From the NCBI GenBank assembly GCA_900553815.1, contig USEY01000001.1, forward strand, positions 60,880 to 124,879: a stretch of DNA of 64,000 nucleotides, written 5' to 3'. The position numbers and the translations under genes were made by a program. Within the stretch, counting starts at the first letter, position 1, and every line of letters starts with the position of its first letter. Shown here in pieces: positions 47,027 to 57,014 of the stretch. The stretch is from an uncultured Bacteroides sp. (GTDB lineage Bacteria > Bacteroidota > Bacteroidia > Bacteroidales > Bacteroidaceae). The notes beneath the pieces are model-generated. The model was given only the letters and a program-made list of their open reading frames with translations, was not told the origin of the DNA and searched no databases.

Positions 47027-47035
47027 GCAAATATA
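47027..47035 (-). promoter_or_regulatory. -7 promoter element for gdhA
   Basis: TATATTTGC on the minus strand, 73 nt upstream of the chosen ATG. Confidence 0.6.
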
Positions 47036-47123
47036 GGAATATTTTTCATATCCGCTAAATTATCGGGCGATATTTTGCTTAAAGAATGATAAAATGTCAG
47101 TTTTTTCTTTTCCTACACAAGTT

Positions 47124-49235
47124 TTACAAATCAGGTTGCATACCTATATTATACATTATAAAGCTATAAATGTCGGCCTGTTCTTCCAACACCTTACCTA
47201 CGGGTTTTCCACTGCCATGCCCGGCTTTGCTGTCTATGCGGATAAGCGTAGGATTTGTACCATCGTTGCAGGCTTGCAATGTGGCAGCAAACTTGAATGA
47301 ATGAGCCGGAACCACCCGGTCGTCATGGTCTGCCGTAGTGACCAATGTAGCCGGATACGTTGTACCTGCCTTCAGGTTATGCAGTGGGGAGTATCCCTTA
47401 AGATACTCAAACATTTCACGACTATCTTCACTGGTTCCATAATCGCTGGCCCAGTTCCAACCTATAGTAAACTTATGATAGCGCAGCATATCCATCACTC
47501 CCACCTGCGGAATTGCTACCCGGAAAAGGTCTGGACGCTGCGTCATGCACGCTCCCACCAACAATCCACCGTTAGAACCTCCCATGATAGCCAGTTTTTC
47601 CTTAGCTGTATAACCGTTAGCTATCAAATATTCAGCCGCCGCTATAAAGTCATCAAATACATTCTGTTTCCGCAACTTCGTGCCAGCCACATGCCATTCT
47701 TCACCATACTCGCTACCACCACGCAGATTGGCCTGCGCATAAACGCCCCCATTTTCCAAGAACGGAATGCGATAGGGAGAGAAAGAAGGCCCCAGACTGA
47801 TGTTGAAACCGCCGTAACCATACAATAGCACCGGATTGCTGCCATCCTTCTTCAACCCTTTCTTATAAGTAAGGAACATAGGAACTTTTGTTCCATCTTT
47901 GCTGGTATAAAATACTTGCTCTGTGACAAAGGAATCGGCATCGAAATTCACCTGCGGAGCACGGAACACCTCACTGGTGTTCTTGTCCATATCATATTTA
48001 TAGACAGTGCCGGGTATGGTGAACGATGTAAGCGAATAGAAGCATTCTTTATCATCGGGCTTGCCACTAAAACCAACCGAGCCCAACACCGGCAATTTGA
48101 TTTCATACTCCACTTTACCATCCATACCACAGACATAAGCATGCTGCGAAGCATCCTTATCATAAGTCAATATCAAACGTCCGCCTATAATCTCAGCACC
48201 CGAAAGCACTGACTCCTGCTCCGGCACCAGTTCTTTCCAGTCCTTCAATGACAATTTGCCAGACGCAGCCACCATAAGCCTATTGCGCGGTGCCCCATAG
48301 TTAGTAAACAGATAAATCTGGCCCTTATCCACTTCCACCGGAGCATACTGATAGTCCATATCCGTGGCCATCGGCATGAAATCGGCTCCCACGCGCTTCA
48401 AATCCTTCACGTAGAGTGCATTGCCACGCTTTTCGCCACTCTCATAGAGAAAAAGCATAGTTTCGTCACGACTGACACTAACCGTATAGAAACGCTTCGG
48501 ATAAGCCGTATTCTGGTAGACTAACTTGTCTTGCGACTGTGGTGTACCTATTTTGTGATAATAAACTTTGTGATTTTCGTTAACGTTAGAGAACTCCTTA
48601 CCTTTGGTCGGAGCATCGTAAGCACTATAATAGAATCCATCTTTCTGCCAAGCAGCACCTGTAAACTTGGCCCATTCAATATGGTCGTCCAGCAGACGGC
48701 CACTTTCCGTATCCATGACATATATTTCTGTCCAGTCTGAACCGCTGCGCGAAATTGTATAAGCCATGTAACGCCCATCGTTCGAGAAAGAAAGTCCCGT
48801 CAGGGCTACAGTGCCATCGATCGACAACTGGTTAGGGTCAAGGAATACACGCGGCTCGCCATCCAGCGCATCCTGCACATAAAGTACACTCTGATTCTGC
48901 AAGCCGTCATTTTTGAAGAAATAATAGCGGCCGTGTTCTTTAAAAGGCGTTCCCATCCGCTCATAATCGGCTACCCGTTTCAGACGGTCGTACAATTTCT
49001 GCCTGAAAGGAATCTGAGACAGATAACGGTTTGTCACTTCATTCTGCGCCTTCACCCATTCCGTGGTGGCTTCACTCGTATCATTCTCCAACCAACGATA
49101 AGGGTCGGCTACTTCCGTACCAAAATACACATCGACAGTATCGACCTTAGCCGTTACAGGATAAGCTATCTTGCCCTGTTGCTGACCGCATGAAACCGCC
49201 AGCGCACCGGCAGCCAATAAAAATACTTTCTTCAT
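47124..49235 (-). CDS. Prolyl oligopeptidase family serine peptidase (S9A)
   Basis: The protein has 703 residues from the ATG at 49235, which gives a lipoprotein-type signal (KKVFLLAAGALAVSC). The earlier ATG at 49277 would bury it. The N-terminal seven-bladed propeller (about 75-415) restricts substrates to peptides. The catalytic alpha/beta hydrolase follows with nucleophile motif GGSNGGLL near residue 548, Asp in TTADHDDRV, and His in KAGHGSGKP. It cleaves after proline in short peptides. The start MVFP of the longer frame lies in the region of the promoter. Confidence 0.93.
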   Translation of the reverse strand: MKKVFLLAAGALAVSCGQQQGKIAYPVTAKVDTVDVYFGTEVADPYRWLENDTSEATTEWVKAQNEVTNRYLSQIPFRQKLYDRLKRVADYERMGTPFKEHGRYYFFKNDGLQNQSVLYVQDALDGEPRVFLDPNQLSIDGTVALTGLSFSNDGRYMAYTISRSGSDWTEIYVMDTESGRLLDDHIEWAKFTGAAWQKDGFYYSAYDAPTKGKEFSNVNENHKVYYHKIGTPQSQDKLVYQNTAYPKRFYTVSVSRDETMLFLYESGEKRGNALYVKDLKRVGADFMPMATDMDYQYAPVEVDKGQIYLFTNYGAPRNRLMVAASGKLSLKDWKELVPEQESVLSGAEIIGGRLILTYDKDASQHAYVCGMDGKVEYEIKLPVLGSVGFSGKPDDKECFYSLTSFTIPGTVYKYDMDKNTSEVFRAPQVNFDADSFVTEQVFYTSKDGTKVPMFLTYKKGLKKDGSNPVLLYGYGGFNISLGPSFSPYRIPFLENGGVYAQANLRGGSEYGEEWHVAGTKLRKQNVFDDFIAAAEYLIANGYTAKEKLAIMGGSNGGLLVGACMTQRPDLFRVAIPQVGVMDMLRYHKFTIGWNWASDYGTSEDSREMFEYLKGYSPLHNLKAGTTYPATLVTTADHDDRVVPAHSFKFAATLQACNDGTNPTLIRIDSKAGHGSGKPVGKVLEEQADIYSFIMYNIGMQPDL

Positions 49236-49367
49236 ATACCTATTATATATAATGTATAGCCACCTTGGAAAAACCAATGTCCGTAAAGATAAGTATTTTC
49301 ATTTAAACGGCCTCGCAACGAAGGCAATAAATCACTGAAGACAGTGAAACTATCTGTTTTTTCTCTC

Positions 49368-49823
49368 CTACTCCCTGTTCATCAACCGTTGTTCGGCCAT
49401 ACGCTCATATTTGGTACCGGGCCGACCATAGTTGGCATAAGGATAGATAGAGATACCACCACGCGGAGTAAAGAAGCCAGTAACCTCAATGTACTTTGGG
49501 TTCATCAGGCGAATGAGGTCCTTCATTATGATATTGACGCAATCTTCATGAAAGGCTCCGTGACTGCGAAAGCTGAAAAGGTAGAGCTTAAGGCTCTTAC
49601 TTTCCACCATCTTCACATCAGGAATATAGGAGATACAGATTTCTGCAAAGTCAGGTTGCCCAGTAATAGGACACAAGCTGGTAAACTCAGGGCAGTTGAA
49701 GCGCACCCAGTAGTCGTTCTCGGGATGTTTGTTATCGAAAGCTTCGAGCACCTCCGGAGCATAGTCCTGCCGATAGACGGTTTTACCGCCCAGCAGGGTA
49801 AGTTGGTCTTTCAGTTCGGTCAT
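49368..49823 (-). CDS. queF: NADPH-dependent preQ0 reductase QueF
   Basis: The protein has 151 residues, the length of the unimodular QueF. It reduces the nitrile of preQ0 to the amine of preQ1 in queuosine synthesis. Seen: the thioimide-forming Cys in [16 protein letters not shown] near residue 53, and the QueF motif in [21 protein letters not shown] near residue 76. It is the last gene of a minus-strand operon after the transporter and queC (31 nt gap to queC). Confidence 0.96.
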   Translation of the reverse strand: MTELKDQLTLLGGKTVYRQDYAPEVLEAFDNKHPENDYWVRFNCPEFTSLCPITGQPDFAEICISYIPDVKMVESKSLKLYLFSFRSHGAFHEDCVNIIMKDLIRLMNPKYIEVTGFFTPRGGISIYPYANYGRPGTKYERMAEQRLMNRE

Positions 49824-49854
49824 AAGTGTATTATTTATTTTTTCTTGTACTTAT

Positions 49855-50517
49855 TTATTTTTGCTGTTTCTCAGCCAGGTATTTCTCCAGTCCTTCGCGA
49901 CGCAGTTTGCAGGCAGGACAGTGTCCACAACCGTCACCGGGAATACCGTTATAACAAGTCAACGTTTCGTTGCGCACCAGGTCAAGCACACCCAGCTCAT
50001 CGGCCAACGCCCAAGTCTGAGCCTTGTCTATCCACATCAGCGGCGTATGGATAACAAACTGCTCGTCCATGGCCAGGTTCAACGTCACGTTGAGCGACTT
50101 GATGAAAGCATCGCGACAGTCGGGATAGCCGCTAAAGTCTGTCTGCGAAACGCCAGTGACCAGATGATTGATACCCCGCTCGCGGGCATAGACGGCCGCT
50201 ATACTCAGGAAGAACAAGTTACGACCCGGCACAAAAGTATTGGGCACTCCGCCTTCAGGCTTTTCCTGGTCCATCACCATCGTTGTATCGGTCAGCGAAT
50301 TGTGCCCCAACTGACCAATGAAGGAAACATCCATCACAGCAAAATCCACACTGGCCTTGGCTGCAATCTGACGCGCCAATTCCACCTCATTCTGGTGCTT
50401 CTGACCATAAAGAAAACTCAGTGCATATACTTTCTTAAACTCACGTTTAGCCCAAAACAGGCATGTGGTTGAGTCCTGCCCACCGCTGAACACAACCAAA
50501 GCAGAATCATTGTTCAT
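49855..50517 (-). CDS. queC: 7-cyano-7-deazaguanine (preQ0) synthase QueC
   Basis: The protein has 220 residues from the ATG at 50517 ([15 protein letters not shown]). The longer frame to 50595 adds a hydrophobic, non-conserved stretch. It converts 7-carboxy-7-deazaguanine to preQ0 with ATP and ammonia. Seen: the PP-loop [10 protein letters not shown] at residues 9-18, and the zinc cysteines in [20 protein letters not shown] near the C-terminus. The queD and queE genes that make its substrate are not in the window. Confidence 0.96.
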   Translation of the reverse strand: MNNDSALVVFSGGQDSTTCLFWAKREFKKVYALSFLYGQKHQNEVELARQIAAKASVDFAVMDVSFIGQLGHNSLTDTTMVMDQEKPEGGVPNTFVPGRNLFFLSIAAVYARERGINHLVTGVSQTDFSGYPDCRDAFIKSLNVTLNLAMDEQFVIHTPLMWIDKAQTWALADELGVLDLVRNETLTCYNGIPGDGCGHCPACKLRREGLEKYLAEKQQK

Positions 50518-50672
50518 ATTATGAAATCTGAATATAAGATTGAATAACCAAAAGATAAGAGAAAAGGATACAAGAACAAAGAAAAGAAAGCACAAGGCAA
50601 TACAACGAGAATGGAAACGAGTCGTTCCAACGCTCCCTGGCCCGTTTTTTAATTCTTCACCCTATCAGTCTG

Positions 50673-51353
50673 CTAAAGTTCGTTTACCTTCCACACCTTA
50701 TAAGATATGCCTTCATCGTAGACATCGCTGCCGTCAATACGCTTCACAGCCTTTACCACCCGGATGGTGACAGGCAAGATGACCACTTCATAAGCCGACT
50801 TCAAGACTATCTGCACTGCCATCATCAGCAGCAATTCGCGCCAAGCTATGACGCCGCCAAAGGCTATCGGAAAGAAAATAAACGAATCGGCCGTCTCGCC
50901 CACCACTGTAGACCAGATGGCACGTGCCGAAAAGTTGCGGCCTTGACTGGCTATCTTCATGCGACTCATCACATAGGCATTGAGAAATGAGCCGACCAGA
51001 AAAGCCAACAGACTGGCCACCACAATACGGGGTGCCATGCCAAAGACAAAATTGAAGTGCTCCTCTCCCTCCCAAAACGGAGCGGCTGGCAACGAAACGG
51101 CTATCAGCCCCAGGCTGACAACAAAGAAATTCATCAGGAATCCGCTCCAGATGATGAGCCGCGCCTTGCGGAAGCCCCAGACCTCGGCAATGCAATCGTT
51201 AATAATATAAGAAACGGGAAAAACCAGCAATCCGGCAGTCACCGTAAGGCTGCCAAGTTGGATAACTTTGGTTTCAAGAAGATTGGCTGCAATAAGGCAC
51301 ACATTGAACAAAATGCCCAGCAGCATAAAAGAAACTGATACTTTTTGCTTCAT
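50673..51353 (-). CDS. Queuosine precursor transporter (YhhQ/VUT family)
   Basis: The protein has 226 residues with about six transmembrane segments. Family signatures are VFPVSYIINDCIAEVWGFRKAR near residue 44 and ARAIWSTVVGETADSFIFFPIAF near residue 145. YhhQ proteins import preQ0 or preQ1. It heads the operon with queC and queF, so the cell seems able both to scavenge and to make preQ1. A -7 element lies 63 nt upstream. Confidence 0.92.
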   Translation of the reverse strand: MKQKVSVSFMLLGILFNVCLIAANLLETKVIQLGSLTVTAGLLVFPVSYIINDCIAEVWGFRKARLIIWSGFLMNFFVVSLGLIAVSLPAAPFWEGEEHFNFVFGMAPRIVVASLLAFLVGSFLNAYVMSRMKIASQGRNFSARAIWSTVVGETADSFIFFPIAFGGVIAWRELLLMMAVQIVLKSAYEVVILPVTIRVVKAVKRIDGSDVYDEGISYKVWKVNEL

Positions 51354-51415
51354 AACTCCTGTTTTTTACGTGGTTGTCCTAGAATACACGCCGCCCCGCG
51401 GGCGGTAAATCGGGC

Positions 51416-51424
51416 GCAAAGATA
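51416..51424 (-). promoter_or_regulatory. -7 promoter element for the queuosine operon
   Basis: TATCTTTGC on the minus strand. The leader of about 60 nt holds a GC-rich palindrome (CCGCCCGCGGGGCGG) and then AAAAAACAGGAG before the start codon. Confidence 0.6.
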
Positions 51425-51481
51425 CGCAATCTGCCGGAAGTGAACAAGCAGGAAAGAGCAAAATACTTCTCAGCCTCTATA

Positions 51482-51524
51482 AAAATACAAGAGGGAGCGT
51501 GCCACAAACTGCACACGCCCCCTC
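51482..51524 (-). terminator. Terminator of the FadL-type gene
   Basis: A long stem of GAGGGnGCGTG and complement with one mismatch is followed on the minus strand by TTGTATTTTT, 37 nt after the stop. Confidence 0.75.
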
Positions 51525-51560
51525 ATTGTCAACACATTATTTACAAAGATGGATTAACTA

Positions 51561-53033
51561 TCAGAACTTGTAGTCAATGCCCACACCAAATACTTTATTG
51601 GTACGAGTAAACACATCGGTACCTGGCAACTTGGGCAATTGGGCAGCCACCGACTCGGGAAGTCCAATGTTTTGCAACTTCTGAGACATGTTGTTGTAGT
51701 CGCCTGACTGGCGGGTATAGTCCTCATAGTTGGTCCAGAAGTAGGCAATGTTCAAGTTCAGGTTCTTGGCCAGCTTAATGCCTGCACCAAAACCAAACGA
51801 CCAAGAGCTGGTGACAAAGCTGATGTCTTCCATATAGTCATCGGTCAGACCGTACTTGGTACGCTGCATACCGCCACTTATCTGTACACGCTTGTGCACA
51901 TCCCACTCTATACCGGCCAGGTATTCATTGGTTCCGGCTGAAAGCAGTTTCTGCTTGTCATTGGCCATATCAGCCTGTTTGTCGAAGAAGTGGTGATAAC
52001 CAACCGAAGCACGCAACGCAGGCAACAGTTCATAAGAAACGCCCACAGTCAGCAAGCCGGGAATGTCGCTCGGTGTATTGATACCGTGGTCGTAGGCAGG
52101 AAAACCAGTAGTGTTGATGCGCGTATCATTTTCCACATTCAAGTTGGTATTGAACTCATACTTCACACCTACGTTCAGTTTGTCATACTTAAAGTCCAGA
52201 CCAATAATCGGTGTCAGTCCCCAACCCTTCTGGTCGCAGTCCAATTCCTTATCGGCCGTAGCCTCAGCCAGCATACCCAGCAATGCCTTTTGCTGCAACA
52301 TTTCGGCCGGCGCATCATCAGGAATCTGGGCTGCCAGTCCTTTGAAAGCGTCCGATGCCGGAACCATGTTCTCCGAACCCGGCATGTTGATTTGGATATT
52401 GCGCAGGTAGCCGGTATAATTGTTGTTCACATAATTCATACGTCCACCCAGGAAAGCCGAGAAGTGTTCGTTTATCTTGTAAGTAACACCCAGTTGCAAT
52501 CCATAGAAGAACTGGCTACCTTCCATATAGCTGTCTACGTCATAACGGTTGATGCCCAAGCTTTGGCCAAATACAGGAAGCATGGAAATGATAGACTCGA
52601 ACGAGGCCAGACCGCTGTTGAACGTAGCCTTACCGCCACCACCCGTTACGGCAAAACTGCCCGAGAAGACCCAGTCGCCGTTCTTATATGCAGCCTGAAA
52701 GCTGGGAATGAAAGGAGCGGAAGCCTCACCCTTGAACAGCTTGGTGTCGCTACCGCCATTCTGCACGCCATAAGCAAAGGGAGCAAAAGTAGAAGTTATC
52801 TTACGTGTCTGGTAAGCACTCTGCACATTGAGCGACAGATGTAAACCGTCGCCACCTTCTATAAAAGCCAAACCAGCCGGATTGGAATAGACCGCATCGA
52901 TGCGGGTAGAAGCGTCGCGGGCCAGCATACGCAGAAACATTACATTCTGGTTGGTATTGGTCAGGAAACCGCCCGCAAAAGTTGGGATTGAAACAATCAG
53001 CATCGCAATGCCGAATAAAGTCTTTTTTCTCAT
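51561..53033 (-). CDS. OmpP1/FadL/TodX family outer-membrane transport protein
   Basis: The protein has 490 residues with a signal peptide (about 1-20, ending PTFAGG). The mature N-terminus GFLTNTNQNVMFLRMLARDA corresponds to the NPA-type plug start of FadL channels (degenerate here). SAFLGGRMNYVNNNY and other beta segments form the barrel, and the C-terminus VFGVGIDYKF has the terminal Phe used for barrel insertion. It should import hydrophobic molecules such as fatty acids. It is monocistronic, with promoter at 53061-53069 and a terminator downstream. Confidence 0.88.
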   Translation of the reverse strand: MRKKTLFGIAMLIVSIPTFAGGFLTNTNQNVMFLRMLARDASTRIDAVYSNPAGLAFIEGGDGLHLSLNVQSAYQTRKITSTFAPFAYGVQNGGSDTKLFKGEASAPFIPSFQAAYKNGDWVFSGSFAVTGGGGKATFNSGLASFESIISMLPVFGQSLGINRYDVDSYMEGSQFFYGLQLGVTYKINEHFSAFLGGRMNYVNNNYTGYLRNIQINMPGSENMVPASDAFKGLAAQIPDDAPAEMLQQKALLGMLAEATADKELDCDQKGWGLTPIIGLDFKYDKLNVGVKYEFNTNLNVENDTRINTTGFPAYDHGINTPSDIPGLLTVGVSYELLPALRASVGYHHFFDKQADMANDKQKLLSAGTNEYLAGIEWDVHKRVQISGGMQRTKYGLTDDYMEDISFVTSSWSFGFGAGIKLAKNLNLNIAYFWTNYEDYTRQSGDYNNMSQKLQNIGLPESVAAQLPKLPGTDVFTRTNKVFGVGIDYKF

Positions 53034-53060
53034 CTAACAGTCTTTTTTTGATTTGAGGGC

Positions 53061-53069
53061 GCAAAGATA
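53061..53069 (-). promoter_or_regulatory. -7 promoter element for the FadL-type gene
   Basis: TATCTTTGC on the minus strand, 28 nt upstream of the ATG. Confidence 0.6.
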
Positions 53070-53288
53070 CGACTTTTTAAACATTTAGAACAACAAAAAG
53101 ACTACTAATTTTGCAAGATGAGAACCCAAAACGACAGAGCAAGAACGTTACAAATGAAACTAAAGCACCACTGAAAGGCCGAAAAACAAAGCGTTTCATC
53201 AGTCCCGAATACCCAGATAGACTCTACATCGGGGAACAAGAAAAAACGGCTTCCATATTGCTATTTCCAGCAATAAGACACCCCGTCT

Positions 53289-53376
53289 GATAGTAGTTAA
53301 CTCCTCTCGCGTTAGCAGTTAACTCCTTTCACGTTAGGAGTTAAGACTTTTCGGGATAGGAGTTAACTGCTATCAA
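53289..53376. repeat. Tandem repeat array, four units of 22 nt (family C/E)
   Basis: Units start at 53289, 53311, 53333 and 53355. The core is AGTTAACTCCTTTC or a variant. The right-hand unit contains AGTTAACTGCTATC, so the edges are inverted relative to each other, as in the array at 27098. It lies between the metallophosphoesterase 3' end and the fadL promoter. Nothing else is seen in 53070-53288. Confidence 0.9.
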
Positions 53377-53409
53377 GCGGGGTTCAGATAGAGTTATAAA
53401 CAGCGTTTG

Positions 53410-54783
53410 TCAAACATTTCCATCTTTTACTTTCCGCGCCTTGTAATCTTCTATTTTTTTCTGGTAGCGCAAATCTTTTTTCTTGCCGGGGCGCGGAATA
53501 AAATCGAGCCGTTCGGGAATGTTGCTTCCACGGTCAATCAATTGAACGGCTGAACCCTGTTTAATGATGTCCACCGCGTCGTAAACCTGATTATCAGGAG
53601 TGGTATAAGTGGTCATGGTCAGCGTATCGCCGTGTACATGAACCTTCTGATAGAATCGGTCGGAAATTCCAAAACGGTCGAAACGGTCGCTGAAGTCAAT
53701 ACGATAGGTTTTTGGCGAACAATGGCTGACGGTGTAGACGGGTGTTGTGGGCTGTCCGTCAGCATCGTGATTCGTCATGCGTGCGTAGGCATGTTCGTGC
53801 CCTTGCAACACCAAGTCCACTCCGTAGTCTTCTATCAACGAACCAAACATCAGGCGCTGTACCAAGTTGTTCCACGTGCCCTTGATGGAGTATATCGGAT
53901 GATGGAGCACCACTATTTTCCAACGTGCCGTACTATTGCGCAAGGTCTCCTCCAACCATTTCTTTTGCGTCCAGAGGTAAGGGAATTCGCGGTTACTGTC
54001 GAGCAAGAACAGCTGCATGTCATTGTAGCGCAGGGTGTAAACCTGATTTTCGCCTACCATGGAGTCCAGAAAGTAAGAGAAGACCAATGAATAGCGCCGC
54101 TCAAGACTTCGCACCAGATTCTTCAGATATTCATGATTTCCGGTCACGTTCAGTACCGGATGCTGCTGGCCTATGGAATCCAGACCTCGAAACGTTTCAG
54201 CCCAGAACTTGTCCATAGGTCGCTCGGTCAAGTCGCCACCAAACACCATGAACTCGGCATCAGCATTTGCCTTCCAGGCGGTTTGCAGCAGTTCATTGGC
54301 CTTCCCGCCAATGGTATCCTGCACGTCGCCTGAGTAAAGGAACGAATAGTTGTCGGCAGTAGCACCGTTGAATGTACGGAAGTGATACCATTCCGAAGCC
54401 TGGCTGCCGGTACGCACCTGGTAACTATAGTAAGTGTCGGGCTTCAACGTACGCAGACGCGCCACATAGTAGGCTGCCACACCGCTACGCGAGCGGAATA
54501 CCTCGCCGGTGGCTTCTATCTTCAGTGTGTCGCGACGCAACGTATCGGCCAGCAACAGACAGGATGGGCGAAGCACGGAGTCGCACTGCCAGCTCACGTT
54601 GCGCGACAGTTCGTCGGCCGTACCGAAAGTAAGCAATATTCTGTGGGGAGACTCCGAAGCGGTATAGGCTGGTTCGGGACGGTTGCCAAACCAGACGTCA
54701 AACCTCGAATAAATCCACCATCCCAATGCCAGCACCACAATGGCCGGTAGCAGCGTCTTCAGTGCAGTCTTTGTCTTCATCAT
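53410..54783 (-). CDS. Purple acid phosphatase-like metallophosphoesterase
   Basis: The protein has 457 residues from the ATG at 54783. A membrane anchor or signal (about 10-27) precedes an N-terminal fibronectin-like domain (about 45-135, ending YSYQVRTG). The catalytic domain carries all five metal blocks: SGDVQDT, GGDLTERP, GNHEY, HHPIY and GHEHAY. Purple acid phosphatases hydrolyse phosphomonoesters in the periplasm; the substrate is unknown. A longer frame starts at 54807 without support. The promoter is divergent from that of the LTA-synthase-like gene. Confidence 0.9.
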   Translation of the reverse strand: MMKTKTALKTLLPAIVVLALGWWIYSRFDVWFGNRPEPAYTASESPHRILLTFGTADELSRNVSWQCDSVLRPSCLLLADTLRRDTLKIEATGEVFRSRSGVAAYYVARLRTLKPDTYYSYQVRTGSQASEWYHFRTFNGATADNYSFLYSGDVQDTIGGKANELLQTAWKANADAEFMVFGGDLTERPMDKFWAETFRGLDSIGQQHPVLNVTGNHEYLKNLVRSLERRYSLVFSYFLDSMVGENQVYTLRYNDMQLFLLDSNREFPYLWTQKKWLEETLRNSTARWKIVVLHHPIYSIKGTWNNLVQRLMFGSLIEDYGVDLVLQGHEHAYARMTNHDADGQPTTPVYTVSHCSPKTYRIDFSDRFDRFGISDRFYQKVHVHGDTLTMTTYTTPDNQVYDAVDIIKQGSAVQLIDRGSNIPERLDFIPRPGKKKDLRYQKKIEDYKARKVKDGNV

Positions 54784-54853
54784 TATTAATTTTACCGTTA
54801 TATACAAAATGTTCTAAATCATCTCAAAAACAGTCCAAACGTCTGTTTGGGCA

Positions 54854-54861
54854 CAAAGATA
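54854..54861 (-). promoter_or_regulatory. -7 promoter element for the metallophosphoesterase
   Basis: TATCTTTG on the minus strand, 71 nt upstream of the chosen ATG. Confidence 0.5.
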
Positions 54862-54938
54862 GGACAAACACGGGAAACGGCAGGAAGCATTAAAGCTTTT
54901 TTAAATCCGTGAGCCACGGTGCTTTAAGAAATAATAAG

Positions 54939-54946
54939 TACTTTTG
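54939..54946 (+). promoter_or_regulatory. -7 promoter element for the LTA-synthase-like gene
   Basis: TACTTTTG on the plus strand, 31 nt before the ATG at 54978. Confidence 0.55.
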
Positions 54947-54977
54947 CCGCCTGTAACAAATCACTTTACCTTATTAT

Positions 54978-56954
54978 ATGAAAAAGAGTTCTTACGTGGC
55001 AAATCTCTTGCCCCTCATCTGGAATCTGGTTCTCGTCTACATCGTCTACTTCATCTGCCGACTGGCCTTCGTATTGGTCAACTGGGACGTTTTTGGCGGC
55101 AACCTGAGTTTCGGTTACGCTATGAGCCTGTTTGGCGCCGGTGTCATCTTCGACACGACCGCCATTCTCTACAGCAACGCGCTGTTTATTCTGCTTTTCC
55201 TCCTCCCGTTCCATTGGAAGGAAAATGCCCGTTTCTACCAGGTAGTGCGCTGGCTGTTCACCATTGTCAACTCCATCATGCTGATAACAAACCTGATAGA
55301 CTGCGTTTACTTCGGATATACTGGCAAGCGCACCACTACCTCCGTATTGCAGGAATTTCAGCACGAAGGAGGTGGTAACCTGGCCTCTATCTTCCTGGAC
55401 GGTTTCATCAACTACTGGTACCTGGTCATTCTGGCCGGTGTGTTGTGTTACGGACTTTACCGTCTGTTCCGCAGTCCCAAAGATTTCCCAATACGCAACC
55501 TGAAGGTTTATTACTTATCACAGATAGTCTGCCTGCTGCTGGCCGTCCCATTTACCATTTTCGGTATGCGCGGAGGCATGACAACGGCCACCCGACCCAT
55601 TACCATCAGCAACGCCAACCAGTATGTCAACCGTCCGCTCGATGCCGGCATCGTGCTCAATACTCCCTTTGCCATCTTCCGTACGCTGGACAAGCAGCCT
55701 TTCGTCACGCCACACTATATGAGCGATGCCGAAGCCAAAGCCTTGTACACGCCCATACACATGCCGGCCGACAGTGCCAGCTTCCGCCCCATGAACGTGG
55801 TGGTACTTATTGTAGAAGGCATGACCAAGCAACACCTGGGCAGCGTCAACCGCCACCTGGACAACGGACAATACAAAGGCTTCATGCCGTTCATCGACTC
55901 ACTGATGACACGCAGCCTTTCCTTCGAATATTCATACAGCAACGGACGCAAGAGCATTGACGGTATGCCCTCGGTGCTGTCATCCATCCCCAATTTTGTG
56001 GAACCTTTCTTCCTGACACCCGCCGCACTGAACGACGTATCGAGCCTGGCTGGCGAACTGACCCGGCACAAAGGCTATACATCGGCTTTCTTCCACGGTG
56101 CCATGAACGGCTCCATGGGCTTCATGGCCTTTGCCCGTTCGGTAGGCTTCCAGAAATACTTCGGCCGCACGGAATACAACGAAGACCCCAACTACAACGG
56201 CGATGCCGACTTTGACGGTACATGGGCCATCTGGGACGAAGAGTTCCTGCAATTCTATTGCGACCGCATGTCCGAAATGAAGGAACCGTTTGTCACATCG
56301 GTTTTCACCGCCAGTTCTCACGGTCCGTTCGCACTGCCCGAACGCTACATCGGCAAGTTCCCCAAGGGCAACGACCCTATGCTGGAGACAGTGGCCTATG
56401 CTGACATGTCCATCCAACGCTTCTTTGAAAAGGCAGCCAAGCAACCATGGTACAACAATACCCTGTTTGTCCTCACGGCCGACCATACCAGCCTGAACAG
56501 CTATCCCGAATATACCACCGACTTGGGCTACTACAAGGTGCCCATCATCTTCTTTGCGCCGGGCATGCCCGAGCTACAGGGAATGGACCACGAAAAGATT
56601 GTAGAGCAGATAGACATCATGCCTTCGGTTCTCGGTCTGTTGGGCTATGACCGTCCTTTTGTTGGCTTCGGACAGGACATATTCCATACCCCTGCCGAAG
56701 ACAAGATAGCCGTAAACTACATTCCTGCCAGTGGCATCTACCAGTTGCTGAAGGGCGACTACCTCATACAGTTCGACGGCACCAATGTACTCCATGCCTA
56801 CCGTTTCCGCACCGACACGCTGATGCAGGAAGACGTGAAAGACAGCATGCCGCAAGACACGCTGAAGGAAATGGAGAACACACTGAAGTCCATCATTCAG
56901 CAGTACATGCAACGAATGAACAACAATGAACTGGTCTACCGGGAAGGGAAATGA
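54978..56954 (+). CDS. LTA synthase / alkaline-phosphatase superfamily membrane sulfatase-like protein
   Basis: The protein has 658 residues. Five N-terminal transmembrane helices (about 10-195) are followed by a periplasmic sulfatase-fold domain (about 270-590). The metal-binding Glu is in VVLIVEGMTKQH near residue 277. The nucleophile region is SNGRKSIDGMPSVLSS (Ser in place of the Thr of LtaS), and VLTADHTSLN carries the Asp-His metal pair. Family members transfer phosphoglycerol or phosphoethanolamine groups. Bacteroidota have no lipoteichoic acid, so its acceptor is probably an LPS or lipid component. Confidence 0.85.
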   Translation: MKKSSYVANLLPLIWNLVLVYIVYFICRLAFVLVNWDVFGGNLSFGYAMSLFGAGVIFDTTAILYSNALFILLFLLPFHWKENARFYQVVRWLFTIVNSIMLITNLIDCVYFGYTGKRTTTSVLQEFQHEGGGNLASIFLDGFINYWYLVILAGVLCYGLYRLFRSPKDFPIRNLKVYYLSQIVCLLLAVPFTIFGMRGGMTTATRPITISNANQYVNRPLDAGIVLNTPFAIFRTLDKQPFVTPHYMSDAEAKALYTPIHMPADSASFRPMNVVVLIVEGMTKQHLGSVNRHLDNGQYKGFMPFIDSLMTRSLSFEYSYSNGRKSIDGMPSVLSSIPNFVEPFFLTPAALNDVSSLAGELTRHKGYTSAFFHGAMNGSMGFMAFARSVGFQKYFGRTEYNEDPNYNGDADFDGTWAIWDEEFLQFYCDRMSEMKEPFVTSVFTASSHGPFALPERYIGKFPKGNDPMLETVAYADMSIQRFFEKAAKQPWYNNTLFVLTADHTSLNSYPEYTTDLGYYKVPIIFFAPGMPELQGMDHEKIVEQIDIMPSVLGLLGYDRPFVGFGQDIFHTPAEDKIAVNYIPASGIYQLLKGDYLIQFDGTNVLHAYRFRTDTLMQEDVKDSMPQDTLKEMENTLKSIIQQYMQRMNNNELVYREGK

Positions 56955-57014
56955 ACATTCAGCACAAGTTGATTGTTGACAAACCATCATTCACCTTAAC
57001 AAGATAAAAGAATT

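Noticed and set aside
51354..51415. preQ1 riboswitch in the queuosine operon leader
   Set aside because: The leader has a GC-rich palindrome and an A-rich tail but I could not fit the preQ1-I pseudoknot pairing; kept only as something to test.
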